Assembly: GCF_030272615.1 (NCBI RefSeq)
Contig: NC_081412.1
Coordinates: 695,152,083 to 695,216,082, forward strand
DNA: 64,000 bases
Direction of reading: 5' to 3'
DNA from: Cryptomeria japonica
Taxonomy: Eukaryota > Streptophyta > Pinopsida > Cupressales > Cupressaceae
The notes under the pieces: generated by a model
The model's input: only the letters and a program-made list of their open reading frames with translations
Told to the model about the DNA's origin: nothing
Databases searched by the model: none
Shown here: in pieces, positions 1 to 11,583 of the stretch
How positions within the stretch are numbered: position 1 is the stretch's first letter
Layout of the letters: the number at the start of each line of letters is the position of its first letter
Translations under genes and position numbers: made by a program

Positions 1-110
1 TAGAACCTTGACTCGTACAACATAAGATCAAGCAGTACGATAGAATATCTTGACTCGTACGATAGAGGATCAAGAAATACAATAGAGACTTTTGACTCGT
101 ATGATAGGTA
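1..110. repeat. Motif array, CTCGTACGA type, distal part
   Basis: The word CTCGTAYGAY and decayed forms (AGTACGATAG) recur about every 25-50 bases. The full motif CTCGTACGAG is its own reverse complement. The array is cut by the window start. Confidence 0.6.
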
Positions 111-1337
111 TTTGAACAGTGATAAAAATTGTTTGTTTGTTTGAGTTTGGATCACTGAATTTTGATGTTTTACTTTGGTTTTCTAGTTTTAAGTGTCTGA
201 TTTTTCAATTTTAGGGATGAATACACAACAAACACATGATTTGATACATGACTCTCAATCAAGCTAAACCCTAAGGAAGTTGGTTGAGAATGAAAACCTT
301 TGCTTGCTGACTTAGGTACACACCCAATAGCTAATCAGAATACGGCCACTGAGTCTCATGCAATGGATTCTCAACGCCGTATTATCCGACTCCAAACACT
401 AATGGGGCCGCGATATGGCAAGTGTCTTGGGAGAGTTACTATCTCTCTTGCACAAAGATTATCACCCTTTTGGAGGTGAATCGGGTAGCTTCTATTTTAA
501 CCGGCACTAGTAAGGGATCCGTTCGGCGCGTCGGGGTATAAACTCAATTAAGAGGTCTCCCAGCCTTGAAAACCAAGGTTTGATATACCCGAAGGTACGG
601 AGGAGAGCTATTCCCGAGCACTGTCATTGTTTTGATTTTCATCAAAAACACATTTATTTTATAGTGGGTTGGATTACTTGGCATTATCCGTTCCCACTTA
701 GGTCGTTCCCCTCTCACCGGCCTTAATGGCTAAGAGTTAATAACTCCTTGGGAGGGCAGGCCTGCTAAAGAGATGCACTAATGAAAGCAAAAAGATGAGT
801 CTAGCTTTCTGATCACCTAAGAAAGGTGAGAGCATACTCGCCTATCATCACAAGCACATAAGACATGATAGTTCATTTCTTTAAGCCCAAATTGAAATGT
901 GCCTAAAAATCTTAAAGAATACACAAAGCTTTTTTTTTTGCTGAATCCTTAGGCAACTTGCAAAAACTCATTAGTAGTCATTGTTTTGAATTTTGTCTTT
1001 GACAAGTGTATCTTTGACAAGCGTCCTGCATAAAAGAGTTAGGTTGCAAACATCTCATAGACATAACAAGATTAGCATTAGTGATCCGAACTATGAAATT
1101 TTCAGAAAAATTATATGAAATTTTATCCTAACTTTAGATAGGCATAACTTTCTGCTCGGGACTCAAAATTACAAGTCGTTTACCTCATTGGAAAGGTCTC
1201 CAAGAGTTCTAGATGAAATTTTCAAAGGGCATGGCTAAAAATGATCAGAAAGCCTTCAAAAACATAGATTACCAACGTATAGACAAATTTGAAATTTCTA
1301 ATTTGTAGTTTTTTTTTTTCAAAAAAATCATAGATGT

Positions 1338-1690
1338 AGAAACTCGTATGAAATGATTTATCAGATAGGAAGACAAATGATTAGATTTCACACAGGGAAC
1401 AAAATTGACTCGTACAACATAAGATTTAATAGCCAAAAATTCATATGACAAAGAATTATCTCTAGTACGAGTGTGAAAATCAACTCGTATGACACAAGAT
1501 CAGCCTAGTACGAGTAAAGAATTTGCTATCTTAAACCTCGTATGACATAGATTTATAGCTAGTACGAGTAAAGAATTTGCAATATAAAACCTCATATGAC
1601 ACAGATTTATACCTCATATGAGTCAGGATGAGGTGTCATCCGAGACTAAAAGAAAGTTCGTACGAGATAGAAAGGCAACTCGTATGACAT
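1338..1690. repeat. Motif array, CTCGTATGAC / CTAGTACGAG type, proximal part
   Basis: About ten copies of CTCGTATGAC, CTAGTACGAG or one-base variants lie in this stretch, in part as a 55-57 bp higher-order unit (compare around 1480-1530 with 1533-1590). It sits between the conserved leader block and the primer site, the same place as the GCGCTA array at 39239-39794 in TAT-1. Confidence 0.7.
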
Positions 1691-1755
1691 TCTGATTCTG
1701 ATCCGACAGAGATGAAGTTTGAGGAAGCTTAAGAGGCCGAAAATGATGATTTCTA

Positions 1756-1772
1756 CCCCACGGTGGGTGCCA
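1756..1772 (-). other. Primer binding site of TAT-2
   Basis: The minus strand reads TGGCACCCACCGTGGGG three bases after the LTR end. The TAT-1 site at 39858-39875 is the same apart from one base (TGGCGCCC...). I do not name the tRNA. Confidence 0.8.
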
Positions 1773-1775
1773 AAA

Positions 1776-2767
1776 TGTCATGCCCTGTGAAGTGTACCTA
1801 TACCTGCAAACACAATGCACTTAATAAATCATTACAAGCATGGTTAGAAGATATAATCAATGAAATGAAAAACCATAGCTAATCAACTTATTGCCTCCTA
1901 GTAAATGCGAGTATGAAAAATGCTCTCAGATCTAATTAGGCAAATTCCAGTAACTTGACTACATCTAGATGGAGGATTTGAATGATTAAGATGCATAGCA
2001 AGATAGCATGATTAAGCTATATGAATGATTGATTATCCTAGAATGATTAAGCTAAGATTTAAGCTAAAATGAGCATGATAACATTGCTAAAACTGATAAA
2101 CTATAAGCTAGATGCCTATAGTAACAATGCTTAAGCTATGAATGAGATGGGATCAAATGATATGCAAAAATCATATGAAAATTGGGACATGAATTTGAAT
2201 TGGGACCAATATTGCTCCAAAATGAGGTCTATTTATAGGATTTTCCAAGGCTATGGGTGAGTTGGCAAGAATCAATGGTTGAGATTGATCTGAAGATATC
2301 AATGGTTAAATTGGAGGAGGTTGGCAAAGGGAGTTGGATTAAAGGGGACACTTAGTGACAAGTGTCACAAAGGTTCTAGAAGATGTTGGATGAAAGGGGA
2401 CAAGGTGGTAGGTAGAATGGGTTAGGTTTAGGAATGGTTAGGTTTAGGAGTGGTAGAAGTTAGGAGAATTTGAATTTAAAAATTCAAATAATAGGAAAAG
2501 GATAATTAATCACAACAATTCATGAATGTTTTGTTTAATTAATTAGGGTATTAGAAGAAATGATTTTAATGGGGGGAATTAATTAATTTGAATTAATTAA
2601 AGGGGTGAAATGAACCTATTTAATAAATCCTTAGATTTATTAATAAGTAGATGAAAGGGGATATTTAATCAAATTTCTTAGTGAATTCAATTAAAATGGG
2701 GAGGAGGGATTAATTAAATAATTGCTTATTTAATTAATTATCTTCAGACCATTTTTAGGTGTATACA
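1776..2767 (-). repeat. 5' LTR of TAT-2
   Basis: On the plus strand it starts TGTCATGCCC next to the primer site and ends near TGTATACA, so it has TG...CA ends. The right end falls inside the copia RNase H motif YTDAD; because the LTR end and the copia codons share letters, the exact last base is uncertain by about 6. It contains a minus-strand TATA box and many AATTAATT runs near its outer end. Its partner LTR is outside the window, so the target duplication cannot be checked. Confidence 0.75.
2230..2237 (-). promoter_or_regulatory. TATA box of TAT-2 LTR
   Basis: The minus strand reads CCTATAAATAGACCTCATT. The TAT-1 LTRs have GCTATAAATAGAGCCCTCATT at the matching place, which supports both as the core promoter. 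Confidence 0.6.
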
Positions 2768-3232
2768 GATGCTGATTGGGCAGGCAACATTGCTGACAAG
2801 AAAATCCCAAGTGGAGGAGCTTTCTTTTTAGGAGAAAGACTAGTGAGTTGGCTTAGCAAGAAACAAGGATGTGTTTCACAGTCAACAGCAGAAGCTAAAT
2901 ATGTTGCTGCAGCATTGAATTTTACTAATATAGCATGGATCAAACAACTATTGGATGGTATAAATGATAATGTTACTGAGCCAATAACTATGTTCTGTGA
3001 CAATACTAGTGCCATTAACATTTCAAAGAATCCTGTTATGCACTCTAAGACAAAGCACATCTCTATCAAATATCATTATCTTAGAGAAGAAGCTCAAGAA
3101 AAGAAAGTGGTGTTGGAGTATGTTAGCACAAAGGAACAAATAGCAAATATCTTCACCAAGCCACTGCCAAGGGACACTTTTGAGTATCTCAGAAGTAAGT
3201 TAGGGGTCCTACCCCTATCTTCCATTCACTAA
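2759..3232 (+). pseudogene. Copia RNase H, C-terminal end of pol (COP-A)
   Basis: This is the last part of a Ty1/copia polyprotein, which degrades the RNA strand during reverse transcription in cytoplasmic particles. The frame opens at YTDADWAG (the first RNase H Asp region), followed by SWLSKKQ, STAEAKYVAA (catalytic Glu region), MFCDNTSAI (Asp region), SKTKHISIKYHYLRE and the closing STKEQIANIFTKPLP, then a natural stop. All of gag, protease, integrase and reverse transcriptase are missing because the TAT-2 LTR cuts in at the YTDAD motif; they should lie beyond TAT-2, left of the window. No internal stop is seen in the surviving 157 codons. The methionine at the ORF start is not a real start. 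Confidence 0.9.
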
Positions 3233-3654
3233 CCGAGTTCGGTGAAAGAATCAATTAGATGACTCTACAGATATCTTTTAGGAGTTGATGTTGATTTACA
3301 CACTTTAGGATGTTTTCTAAAGGTGTGCAGGAAACAATAGAGGGAACAAGAATTGAAGACATAATGCTCTGACCGAGACTAAGTTAACACATCACAATAG
3401 GAAATCACTTCATACAGGAAGAAATTATGTATTAGTTCTTTACTTTTGGCATTGTTGTCAAAGGGGGAGAAGACTGGAGAAGACTAGAGAAAAGAAGAAA
3501 AGAAAGACTAAAGGAAAAAGGAGAAGACTAATGTATGGGGGAGAAGACTAATGACAGGGGGAGAGCATTTCAACATTTTAGAATCACAACAATCTGAATT
3601 CGAATCATTTAGGTCAAATCAATTGGTTTTGCCATCAATGCCAAAGGGGGAGAT
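3233..3654 (+). other. 3' untranslated region of COP-A with polypurine runs
   Basis: No gene. Between 3464 and 3570 there are several near-repeats of GGGGGAGAAGACTA in a purine-rich strand. The polypurine tract proper, AAAGGGGGAGAT, is at 3643-3654, directly before the LTR, and primes plus-strand DNA synthesis in this class. Confidence 0.75.
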
Positions 3655-5097
3655 TGTTGGCATTTCAATAAGGATATTGAGAAGGTTGTTGATGATTATG
3701 GATATAACTGCTTAAGGATGTCTATTGTCTTAATCTTATTATTTTGTCATTGATGTCAACTAATTGATTTTCTAATTCAGTATGATTTGATGAGTATAAA
3801 GATGTCGGTAAAAGACACAGAAAGAATGTGATGAACAAGAAAAGAAATATCTTATTCAATGGGCAACTATTACTGAGTTAGACAATGATGAGATCATGAT
3901 GTTTAGATTTTTTTGATATCATACATATGTTATTGATTGTAAGGTTAATACTATACTATGTTACCAAGAAAAGAACCTAGTCGGTAAACCCTAAGGAACC
4001 TAGTCAGTAAACCCTAAGGTTATTGCTATCGGTTAATGAAGACAGAATGTCTACCGAGTGAAATTTAGTATTTACCGAGTTGTAACCGAGTAATAACAGA
4101 ATGCATTAAATGATTACATGTGTTATTTAATGAAGGAAGCTGATGAGCTGGCTATGATTAAATGATTGGTATGTCGAGCATGAAGTTTGTTAAAAAATCT
4201 ATGGCAAAGGAAACTCAGTAGGAAGATCTACAGCTTAGATTGAACCGCAATACCCTAGCAAAAGCTCCAAGAAATGTATGCAAGTTCCAATGTGGGGTAA
4301 AACATTTTTTAGATCGAAGAATACATTGAACCTGGTCAAGTTTGAAGATCTGATGGCTATGATTGATCATGGGAAATGTGATCAAGGAGATTAAGTGGTT
4401 GGCAAATTGTTTATAAATAAGGAATTGTTGATAAACAATGTATGCAGGCAAGTGTATGCATAGCGATGCTACATAATGATTACCGAGCACAGAAGCTTGA
4501 AGACCTATTTGAATAACACAGTATACAGCCCAGCAGATGGACAAGGTTAGTTCTATGTCTAGATTGTATTGAGCAAATAAGAATCTACTTTAGCATTTTA
4601 GATGTGAAGTTGCAGATAGATTTTTATTACTGTTATTTTGTGAAGTGACATAAAATCTCTTAACCAAGTGGACTTAATAGTCTTATTTGTAAAACCCTCT
4701 AGCAAGGTGACATTCTGATTGAGTGTTTGAAATCCTTTAACAAGGTCACCTCTAACAAGGTGAAGATCCTAACAGATCTGAGGGAAATCCCTTAATCGGG
4801 TCACATCTAGCAATGTGTTTGTAATTTTTAACAAAATTTGCTTTTAACTGAGCATACTCTAGAAGAGTATATTTCTTAGTGGGTCTGAAAGCCCATAGTG
4901 GTTTTTCCCTATTTGGGTTTCCATGTTAAATCTGGTGTTATGATGTTTATATGCTTTTGAGTTTGCGTGTTTAGTAGTTTTGATTATATCACTGAAGTAT
5001 ATGTTACCGAGGTTGAATCTGATGTTTTTATGGAAGATTAAGTTTGTATGATTCACCCCCCCCCTCTCATCTTATTAGCTTGGCATCCGTACTTACA
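3655..5097 (+). repeat. 3' LTR of copia element COP-A
   Basis: It begins TGTTGGCATTTC right after the polypurine tract. The end is placed at about 5097 (CTTACA) from a run of C's and a CTCTCA box typical of the U5 end of this class, and because a decayed primer-site-like word follows. The partner 5' LTR is outside the window, so the end is a judgement. Confidence 0.65.
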
Positions 5098-5119
5098 TCA
5101 AGTATCAGAACTATCAAAA

Positions 5120-6714
5120 GGCCATATACAAAATGATGTTATTTGTGTAACAAAGGTTTCAATAGAGAAATGAAAGCTTGGAATCAACTATTCATCCACC
5201 TACAAGGATCCAAACACAACTAAAACAAAATCTCTAAATCGAAAAGATAATTAAGTTCCATTACTAAGAAGCTTATGTTATGGTTGCAATAGGGAGGGAG
5301 GGAGAAAGAGAGAGGGATAAGGAGATAGAATTAGAGATGCACATGGAGATGGAGGACGGGGAGATAGAGGGAGAAAGATAGAGATAAAGAGACAATAGCT
5401 TAAATAAATATAAGATGATAGCTTAAAAAAATGTGATCAATTGTCAATAACATTGAACTACTATTTTTTTTTAAATGATTCTTGTAAAATAAAAGACTAC
5501 TGAATTTTTTTAAATGATTCTTGTAAAATAAAAGGCTACTGAATTTTTGGTAATTACAAAAAAAAATTCACCTATCAACCAAATTAAAAAAATAGAAAAA
5601 TGAGTCCAACTTTACATGAAGTTAGAATCTTTTATGCACTTGAAGATAGTATGAAGGTTTTGAAACTGGTAGTTATTGTGGCACTTTACTTAAATATAGA
5701 ATTATTTTATGGTAAAAAAATCAACAATAATTTCATAATTGTCATTCTTTAATTGTATTATTTTAATTGGTTAAAATTAATCTTTGACAATTGAGCTGAG
5801 AGCAAGGTGACAAAAAAAGATGAGGTATCTTCCGTTGTTACAATTAGATATTTTCTTGATAAAAGAAAGAAAAATGCCATATAAAAATGAGGCATGATGC
5901 AATGAGAGAATTAAGAATGTTTAGTCCCACAATGAGTGGAAATAAATGCTCTTTTTTAAATTTATTTTACTACCTCTCAAATCATTTTAAAGAAAATTTG
6001 TTAGGAAATTAGTTTAAAGTGGTAGACCAATAGATAAAGTCATTGTCGAGAATTAAAAGGTATATGGTTCAAAATTATTAAGAGAATATTTTATGTACTT
6101 GAAGGTAGTATGTAGGTTAAATGTGTTGGTAGTATGTGTTATATATTGTTATTGATGTCAACTTTCCATTGATGACATTATCATATTTGTATAGAGATGC
6201 ATTGATGTAGTTGAAGACACTGAGAAATGGTTTGAGAGGAAGATATTTGAGAGAGATGATTTGACACGGATAGAGACATGGGATCAACATGATTGAGGAC
6301 AAGCAAGATAATCTGGGAGACTAGCAGATGTATTCATGACAATAAGTCAATACGAAAGTATGATATGCACATCGATAAGCTTGTTACACATTGTTTATGC
6401 TCTAGATGTAGAATGGAATCACTAGGTATTAGTTTATGCATGTTCTAAGGAGTTAGATGGATGACAACGAGTATTTTTTCACACCTGTAATTGAGGACAT
6501 TTATCTAAGGCACAAATAGTACAAATCCTTATGATTGTGTTTCTATATTTTGGTTTGCATTTCTCTTCAATTGCATGATCTGGTTGTATAGTTTTGAAAT
6601 TAAGTTTGGCAGTTGGCAAGAAGGTCATTTCCATTTTTTGACTATTCTTCGAATTGCACTAGAACAAGGTTAAGTGTCTTAGAAGTGTACCAGTAAGATC
6701 AAACTCAAAAAGGT
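5120..6714. repeat. Unclassified 1.6 kb repeat, copy A
   Basis: Copies A and B (7447-9057) align along their length in the same orientation, offset about 2.33 kb, with many small differences. Shared landmarks in order are GGCCATRTACAAAATGATG, the GA-rich tract, GTGATCAATTGT, ATGAGTCCAACTTTACATGA, GCATTGRYRTAGTTGAHGAC and GGCAAGAAGGTMATTTCC. I see no long ORF, no terminal repeats and no known domain. It could be an old non-autonomous element or a duplicated intergenic or intronic segment. Confidence 0.7.
5291..5400. repeat. GA-rich simple repeat in copy A
   Basis: A purine tract of GAGA/GGGA words. The matching tract in copy B (7619-7750) is longer and differently arranged, as expected of slippage. 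Confidence 0.75.
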
Positions 6715-6826
6715 AGAAAAGACAATTGTTAAGCTGAAGGCTCAAATTGAAGGAAGCAAAGAATGTGAAATTAAACTCAAGAAGGCAATATATGAAAAAG
6801 TTAACCTAAAATTTCAAGTTGAGTAA
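6695..6826 (+). pseudogene. Short Lys/Glu-rich coiled-coil-like coding fragment
   Basis: A 43-codon open stretch reads as charged heptad-like sequence (LKKVEKTIVKLKAQIE and on) and ends in a stop. Its start overlaps the end of repeat copy A. It resembles in style the coiled-coil part of copia gag, as also seen in COP-gag, but it is too short to assign. It may be chance. Confidence 0.3.
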
Positions 6827-6965
6827 ATGTGTTGTTCACAAGAACGAGATAGTAATGTACAAATCTAGGTACAGTGACATCAATAGACTTCTTAGACCTG
6901 CCACCAACCCATGGATTCTCTCTTTACATTCATTTATTATCATGTTGAATAGTGTTGGGAGAAAT

Positions 6966-7330
6966 ATTTGAAAGTGGTAGTTATTGTTGAACAGGTTACT
7001 TAAATATAGCATTTTTCCATGGTCAAAGAATCAAGAGTTACCATTGAAGAATGGTCTTATTTTATTGGTTAAAATATATTTTTGACCACGAACTGAGTAC
7101 ATTTTATTGTTACTATTAACCATTTGCTTGATAACAGAAGACGAAAGGGAAATGCCATATAAAAACAAGGTATGATGCAACAAGAAGTACACAAGGAGAA
7201 GTACGAATGTTTAGTATGATGGATGAGTGGAGATAAATGTGTTTTTTCCTTTATTTTACTACTTCTCAAATCCTTTCAAAAGAAAATTTGTTAGGATATT
7301 AGTTCTAAATAGAAAATGTCATTATCTAAA
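6966..7330. repeat. Third, partial copy of the 1.6 kb repeat
   Basis: Words such as GTGGTAGTTATTGT, ACTTAAATATAGCATT, ATGCCATATAAAAA, GAATGTTTAGT and AAAATTTGTTAGGATATTAG occur in the same order as in copies A and B. Only the middle of the unit is present. Confidence 0.6.
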
Positions 7331-7446
7331 ACTAGCAGTTGTACTTTTGTGTGTAATGGGTACACTGAAGAGGATGGAAGGTCAATTAGGAAAAATTTTA
7401 GTCTATTTTTGGTATACATTTATGCAATGCATGAGGTCAATTGGTA

Positions 7447-9057
7447 GGCCATGTACAAAATGATGTTGTTTGTGCAACAAAAGTCTCAATGAAGATTAAA
7501 GATTGAAATCAATTATTCATCCACCTACAAGGATCCAAACACAACTAAAACAAAAAAATTTGAATCAAAAAGATAATCAAGCTCCACCACCAAGAAGCTC
7601 ATGTTATGGTTGTGATAGGAAGAGAGAGAGAAAGAGAGAGATAAGAATAGATAGATGGGGAAAGAGAAAGAGAGAGGGATAAGGAGATAGAGATGGAGAT
7701 GGAGATGGAGGTGGAGAAGGAAATGGATATGGGGGGTGGGGAGAATGATAGAGATATAGAGATGATAGCTTAAATAAATATAAGATGATGACTTAAAAAA
7801 ATGTGATCAATTGTTGATAACATTGAACTACTATTTTTTTTAAATGATTCTTGTAAGATAAAAGACTACTAAATTTTTGGTAATCACAAAAAAAAAAACA
7901 CCTATCAACCAAATTAAAAAAATTAGAAAAAATGAGTCCAACTTTACATGAAATTAGAATCTCTTATGTACTTGAAGATAGTGTGAAGGTTAAATATTTC
8001 AAACTGGTAGTTATTGTGGCACTTTACTTAAATATAGCATTCTTTCATGGTCAAAAAATTAACAATAATTTTATACTATTAGCATTCTTTAATGGTCTTA
8101 TTTTTATTGGTTAAAATTTATCTTTGACAATTGAGTTGAAGGCAAGGTGACAAAAAAAGATGAGGTGTCTCCCAATGTTACTATTAGATATTTTCTTGAT
8201 AGAAGAAGATACAAAAAATGTAATATAAAAATGAGGTATGATGCAATGAGAGAATTATGAATGTTTAGTCCCAAGGTGAGTGGAAATAAATGATCTTTTC
8301 TAAATTTATTTTACTACCTCTCAAATCATTTTAAAGAAAATTTGTTAGGATATTAGTTTAAAGTGGTAGACCAATAGATAAAGTCATTGTCAAGAATTAA
8401 AAGGTATATGATTCAAAATTCTTAAGAGAATATTTTATGCACTTGAAGGTAGTATGAAGGTTAAATGTGTTGGAAATATGTGTTATATGTTGTTATTGAT
8501 GTCAACTTGCCATTGACGATATTATCATATTTGTATAGAGATGCATTGGCATAGTTGATGACATTGAGAAATGGTTTGAGACCAACATATTTGAGAGAGA
8601 TGGTTTGACATAGATAGAGACATGGGATCAACATGATTGAGGACAAGCAAGACAATCTAGGAGACTAGCAGATGTATTCATGACAATAAGTCAGCTCGAA
8701 AGTATGGTATGTACATGGATAAGCTTCTTACAAATTGTTTATATGCTCTATATGTAGAATGCAATCACTTGGTATCAGTTTATGCATGTTTTAAGGAGTT
8801 AGATGAATGAAAGTGTCTTTTTTCACACTTGTAATTGAGGAAATTTGTTTATAGCATAAATAGTACAAATCATTATGATTGTGTCTCTATATTTTGGTTT
8901 TCATTTCTCTGCAATTGTATGATCTAGATGTATAGTTTTGGAGTTAATTTTGGTAGTTGGCAAGAAGGTAATTTCCATTTTTGACTATTCTTCAGATTGC
9001 ACTGGAACAAAGTTAAGTGAATTAGAAGTTTACCAATAAGATCAAATTCAAAAAGGC
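7447..9057. repeat. Unclassified 1.6 kb repeat, copy B
   Basis: See copy A. The CHR-1 5' LTR starts within a few bases of the point where copies A and B stop matching. Confidence 0.7.
7619..7750. repeat. GA-rich simple repeat in copy B
   Basis: GAGAGA and GGAGATGGAGAT runs, the counterpart of 5291-5400. Confidence 0.75.
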
Positions 9058-9059
9058 AG

Positions 9060-9346
9060 TGATGCAGGAGCATCCCTAGTTCTTGGCAATTGTGCATAAA
9101 CCAAAAACATTTTCTTTTCAGTTTGTTCCTATTTTGCAGTTCAACATTTCAAATTTTATGTTTTTTTGGATTTTCTCCCTGGATCTTGTAGAGCTAGATT
9201 TTGATCATGGACATGTTCATATACCTTATCCTTGGTCCGTGAGACATTTGGATCTTTTCCCAACAAGTTATCTCTTCTAGAATTAGAGACAGTTTTCTGG
9301 CTTAGAACATCGGAACTACTTGGACCTATTTGTTATTGGCGAATCT
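9060..9346 (+). repeat. CHR-1 5' LTR, first part
   Basis: Starts TGATGCAGGAGCATCCC and runs parallel to 48010-48300 of the 3' LTR. It is broken by COP-gag at the target AATCT (9342-9346). Confidence 0.85.
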
Positions 9347-11571
9347 TGTTAGACACAATGTACCATGGAGAGGGGGGTGAATCAGTGGTTCTCAAACTTT
9401 TCCCTTAACAACCTATGTGTGTATACCGGTTATGGGATCTAACACAATGTAGTCTTATTGGTTAGTAGGGAGACCAACACAAATGCAATCACATAAGGGA
9501 ACATCACATAACACCAGCATATACAAGGAAAACTCAAGATGGGAAAAACCTCAATGAGCAATTTTGCTGGAGTCTACTACTCCAATCCAGCCTCACAATA
9601 AAAACTTTGTTACAATGTTTAGGACACCAACCCAAGTAGCACCAACCCCTAACTTATTTATGGGCTTCAACCCAAAGGAGCTACAACTCAGTGTTTACTA
9701 TAAAAAAATCAATTACCAAAGTAGTTATCTTGTTACAAGTGAATCTTGCAACCATTTCTTATACCTTACTTTGTCGGTGAGATGCCTTCTCTACTACACC
9801 GACTTACTCCTCTATTGCTCTCACCTGTTGTCTTACTGTCGGAAAACCCTACTGATAAACCTCTTCTCTTATTTTTCTCTGCTAGATCTCCTCCTCACTG
9901 CTTTGCACTCTACCAGTTGTATACTCTACTGGTCCATTGTCTGCCTTCTCTACATCTCTCTTCACTTCTGCTCTATCGGTATAACCACTACCAGTTCTTC
10001 TCTTCACTCTCCCTATTATATCAGATACTCATTGAGCACTTGGCTTATTTTCTCTCACATGTAGAAGTAAACTCAATCACTTAGCAATAGCACTATCCTC
10101 TTCTCTTCAGCAGCACTAACTATGTCTATGGCCTGCATATTTGTAGTCTGGTTTTCCTACCAAAAGCCAATTCAAAATCTAGGTGGTTAGGATTTCCTCA
10201 TGACCTTCAAGACAAACCAAATCTAATCAGATCTTCCTTGGTCTAATCTCTTTGATAGCCAATTGTACACCTCCACCATTAATGTGCCTTCTTGATCATG
10301 TCTTCCATCTTTGGTGATCTTCTTTTTCCCTTATAAGCTGATTTCTTGGTCAAACACCAAGATCGGTCTTGCTATTTCTTTCATCTGCCTAAATATCCTT
10401 AATCACTCTTAGCTGGTTCTAAGTTGTCCTCCAGACCTCGAGCCACAAACCTCTGCAACATGTCCCATGATTTGTGGGATCTTCCATTAATGTCGACCAA
10501 CTCTTCAACTACCCCATCAGTGTACATTCCTTCTTCATTCGAATGCAGGTCCGCCACCTTGACTCCATGTGGCATCCATGTCAACCAACTTCAACCTTGA
10601 CACTTTATGTCGGTCTAGATAGGATCACCAACCAAACACTCTATCAGTTCCTCTTTTCTACCAGTTTGCTAACCCTACCAGTATCTCATATTCTACCAGT
10701 TAACTCACCATGTCTGGACTTTGTTGAACTATCAGTGGGACACCTAAACCGGTCTCTAGACATGTATATCCAAAGGATGCTCATTCCCACAAGGTGGAAA
10801 GACATCTGCATCTGCACCTTGTCCATATTACTAGTGGACTTCCATACCGATAAACACTCTTGATGACACCATTTCATCAACCTTCAACAAACTCCATCTT
10901 TAATCAGGTCAATCTTCCTCTATCTACATCTGCTCAGCTATGCCTTCTCCCTGATCAACTTTGACCATATCTTAGTGGAGTGAAATCATTTTATTTTTTC
11001 AATGTACTCATGTGACTTACCTATTTGTGCAACATATCTTCAAACGGGAACATTTGATCCGGTGTTGCCACATTCACTGTCAGTCATTGCTTCTCATGAT
11101 GACTGCATCTTCATCAGGTGGGAGTCTTGTTGTCCTGCAACCTTATAGTATACCTGTGATAGGTTCATTCTTCTCCTCCAATGTTGATGTGATTTAGGTA
11201 ACATTATGTCTCTTTAGCACAAACAACAACTCAAGAACCCTGCTTGTACATTGGTCATGACCTTTGTAGGTAGACAACCACTCACTTGGTTGATCTTACT
11301 TCCCCATGTCAACACATCACTTACTAGTTGACATCCTTTCCTTATCGATGATGCACTATACCAGTACTGATCACCTTACCATTCCATCCACAAAAGTCAG
11401 GCACCAAATTGTGTATTGGGGTTATCTTCCTTACTTTACCGGTGTTCTACAACACAAGGTGATATCAAAGATATTGCAACCTATACTCCTCCTTGATAGT
11501 GTTGTACATACATCTCTCATAGTGGTAGACATCCCATACCTGTTGACATCAATGACAACCTAATGCCAACA
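9347..11571 (-). repeat. COP-gag 3' LTR
   Basis: 2,225 bp with TG...CA ends, collinear with 14907-17108. Several open frames of up to about 165 codons inside it are not kept in the other LTR and look like chance. Confidence 0.85.
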
Positions 11572-11583
11572 ATCTCCCCCTTT
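11572..11583 (-). other. COP-gag polypurine tract
   Basis: The minus strand reads AAAGGGGGAGAT directly before the LTR, identical to the COP-A tract at 3643-3654, which links the two copia families. Confidence 0.85.

Larger units (their letters stand above)
1..1755 (-). other. 5' leader of Tat-like element TAT-2, cut by window edge
   Basis: No gene is visible here. On the minus strand this is the region just downstream of a primer binding site and 5' LTR, so it is the untranslated leader of an element whose gag lies left of the window. A central block (about 300-1000) is recognisably related to about 38430-38960 in the TAT-1 leader; for example the stretch around the word TAGTGGGTTGGA and the word CACTTAGGTCGTTCCC occur in both, in the same order and orientation. 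Motif arrays flank the block on both sides. The assignment to the Tat lineage is inferred from that shared leader, from the shared primer site type and from the similar LTR promoter. Confidence 0.7.

Noticed and set aside
9564-11563. Several plus-strand ORFs in the COP-gag LTR, one of 166 codons
   Set aside because: Not kept in the other LTR beyond short pieces, low-complexity Leu/Ser/Thr composition, wrong strand for the element.
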